From assembly GCA_015075545.1 (NCBI GenBank), contig JABTUC010000001.1:496001-560000 (forward strand): a stretch of 64,000 bases of DNA, in the 5' to 3' direction. Below, piece after piece: positions 62,710-64,000 of the stretch (positions are counted from its first letter, which is position 1; each line of letters starts with the position of its first letter). The notes under the pieces were generated by a model. That model had not been told where the DNA came from and made no database searches. It saw only the letters and a list, made by a program, of their open reading frames with translations. The stretch comes from Ideonella sp. GTDB lineage: Bacteria; Pseudomonadota; Gammaproteobacteria; Burkholderiales; Burkholderiaceae_C. Position numbers and translations under genes: made by a program.

Positions 62710-63636
62710 CTAACCGTCGCGCCCACAGCAGGAGCTGGTGCAGCAGGACTGCGCCGCCGCCGCTGACAGCGCATTCGCAGCAAGCTTCGGGGCCTTGGCG
62801 CCCGCCGCTGGCGCGAGCGGCTTGGTGGCACGGATGAAGCCGCTGACGATCTTGCCGTCCACTTGCGCGGCGAGTTGCTGCACGTCGGCGCCCTGGCCGG
62901 CGAGGAACTCGCGTGCGTCGTCGGCACGGTAGACGCGGGTGGCCTCGATGTCGACGTTCTCGAAGCCGGCGGCGGCGAGCTTGGTCCGGTAGTCGTCGTC
63001 GCCGAGCGCGCCGGCCACGCAGCCGACCCACAGCTCCATGCTGCGGCGGATGGCCGGCGGCACCTCGCCGCGCACGACGACATCGGAGACTGCGAACCGC
63101 CCGCCGGGTTTGAGCACGCGGAAGGCTTCCTGCAGCACGCGGTCCTTGTCGGCCGAGAGGTTGACGACGCAGTTGGAAATGATCACGTCCACCGAGGCGT
63201 CGGGCAGCGGGATGTTCTCGATCTCGCCTTTCAGGAAGTGCACGTTGGTCAGGCCGCTCTTGCGCTTGTTCTCCTCGGCCAGCGCGAGCATCTCGTCGGT
63301 CATGTCGAGGCCGAACGCCTTGCCGCCGGGGCCCACGCGCCGGGCCGACAGCAGCACATCGATGCCGCCGCCCGAGCCCAGGTCGAGCACGGTCTCGCCG
63401 GGTTTCAACTCGGCCAGCGCGGTGGGGTTGCCGCAGCCCAGCGAGGCGAGCAGCGCCTGCTCGGGCACCTGGCCGGCCTGCACCGCGTCGTAGAGATTGG
63501 AGGTGATGGGGTCGGCGTTGCCGGCACAGCCCTCCGCGCTGCCGCAACAGGCGTTGCGCGCGCCGCTCGCCACGCGCGCGGCGGCCTGGCCGTAGCGCTC
63601 CTTCACGATGGTCTTGACGTCGGCGGGGGTGTTCAT
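62710..63636 (-). CDS. arsM: Arsenite S-adenosylmethyltransferase
   Basis: The 308-residue class I methyltransferase has VLDLGSGGGIDVLLSARRVG (motif I) and the ArsM cysteines. NACCGSAEGC lies near residue 30, Cys68 in SLGCGNP, Cys156 in ISNCVVNLS and Cys206 in WVGCVAGAL; these are the arsenic-binding thiols. The tail ends QSCCTSSCCGRDG. It methylates As(III) to volatile or less toxic forms. It follows arsR by 25 bp in the same direction, and the ATG has AAGGA upstream. Confidence 0.93.
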   Translation of the reverse strand: MNTPADVKTIVKERYGQAAARVASGARNACCGSAEGCAGNADPITSNLYDAVQAGQVPEQALLASLGCGNPTALAELKPGETVLDLGSGGGIDVLLSARRVGPGGKAFGLDMTDEMLALAEENKRKSGLTNVHFLKGEIENIPLPDASVDVIISNCVVNLSADKDRVLQEAFRVLKPGGRFAVSDVVVRGEVPPAIRRSMELWVGCVAGALGDDDYRTKLAAAGFENVDIEATRVYRADDAREFLAGQGADVQQLAAQVDGKIVSGFIRATKPLAPAAGAKAPKLAANALSAAAAQSCCTSSCCGRDG

Positions 63637-63661
63637 CGCTCGGGTTCCTTCGGTCGGTGGT

Positions 63662-64000
63662 TCACTTGCAGCACACGATGCGCTGCGGTTCGATCGCCTT
63701 GTTGCGCGTGCAGCACTCGGCGTACAGAAAACCCAGCAGCTCCTGCAGGCTGGCGGTGTTGGCGCTGTAGCGCAGGAAGGTGCCTTCGCGCGTCACGTTC
63801 ACCAGCGACTCGTTCTTCAGCTTGTCGAGGTGGTGCGACAGCGTGGAGTTGGCGATGCCGAGCTCCGCCGCAATTTCGCCCACCACCAGGCCATCGGGGT
63901 GCGCGGCCAGCAGCAGCCGCACGATGCGCAGCCGCGGCTCGGCGCCCATCGCACCGAGCATGTCGGCAAAGCGGGCGGTCACGGCGGTGTCGTCGCGCTT
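63662..64000 (-). CDS. arsR: ArsR-family arsenic-responsive repressor, start at the window edge
   Basis: At least 106 residues are visible. The winged helix-turn-helix has PRLRIVRLLL, GEIAAELGIANSTLSHHLDKLKNESLV and a beta-wing (TREGTFLRYSAN). The C-terminal cysteines ECCTRN...IVCCK form an arsenite site of the Acidithiobacillus type rather than the helix-3 CVCDLC site. A GTG at 63982 could start the gene, but the frame continues to the right edge (KRDDTAVTARF), so the true start probably lies just outside. It should repress itself and arsM. Confidence 0.88.
   Translation of the reverse strand, partial: KRDDTAVTARFADMLGAMGAEPRLRIVRLLLAAHPDGLVVGEIAAELGIANSTLSHHLDKLKNESLVNVTREGTFLRYSANTASLQELLGFLYAECCTRNKAIEPQRIVCCK

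Overview
The window is GC-rich DNA (about 70% G+C by eye) that is gene-dense on both strands. It most likely comes from a betaproteobacterium of the order Burkholderiales, close to the Rubrivivax/Leptothrix/Methylibium group. The basis is the gene content rather than any marker gene: a PhaM-type granule protein, a DUF3567 protein, methionine synthase split into two genes, the proteobacterial GshA type of glutamate-cysteine ligase, the gene order TorF-type porin - glnK - amtB - gshA, and a minCDE operon. No rRNA, tRNA or CRISPR array was seen.

Layout. 1-6.9 kb: a leftward operon gntR - thiolase-like - acyl-CoA ligase - hyuA - hyuB, probably a catabolic route for a cyclic amide or similar compound, with two identical operator-like repeats in front of gntR. 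7.1-13.5 kb: kup, gshA and the nitrogen module (porin, glnK, amtB), which has a clear sigma-54 promoter and two NtrC-type sites. 13.5-18.4 kb: comM and a DUF1800/DUF1501 pair. 18.5-23.1 kb: the two methionine synthase genes with a lipoprotein gene inserted between them on the other strand. 23.2-30 kb: a GGDEF/EAL protein, DUF3567, DUF3108, TraB-like, PhaM and FIST proteins. 30-34.6 kb: glcD, glcE and glcF with a methyltransferase gene inside the operon. 34.7-36.5 kb: minCDE.

36.5-41.8 kb is the most unusual part. A 74-bp perfect direct repeat, the 3' end of a DMT-family transporter gene, flanks about 5.1 kb. The left part of this segment (about 36.83-38.47 kb) has no coding signal. The right part holds a tightly overlapping gene string: a 5'-truncated radical SAM gene, a methyltransferase, two phytanoyl-CoA-dioxygenase-like proteins and a 53-codon small ORF. 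Its codon use differs from the surroundings, so it looks like acquired and partly decayed DNA.

41.8-50.6 kb: the intact transporter, rlpA, glpK, and two large lipoproteins (a putative zinc protease and an NHL-repeat protein) next to two small gene remnants. 50.6-61 kb: a patatin-type outer-membrane protein, a PLP-dependent deaminase, and a molybdenum-hydroxylase (form II CoxL-type) operon coxS-coxL-coxM-coxD-coxE with divergent xdhC. 62-64 kb: a glutathione transferase and an arsR-arsM pair at the right edge.

A composite dispersed repeat occurs twice, at 0.8-1.2 kb and 55.4-56.0 kb, in both cases between genes of a leftward operon.
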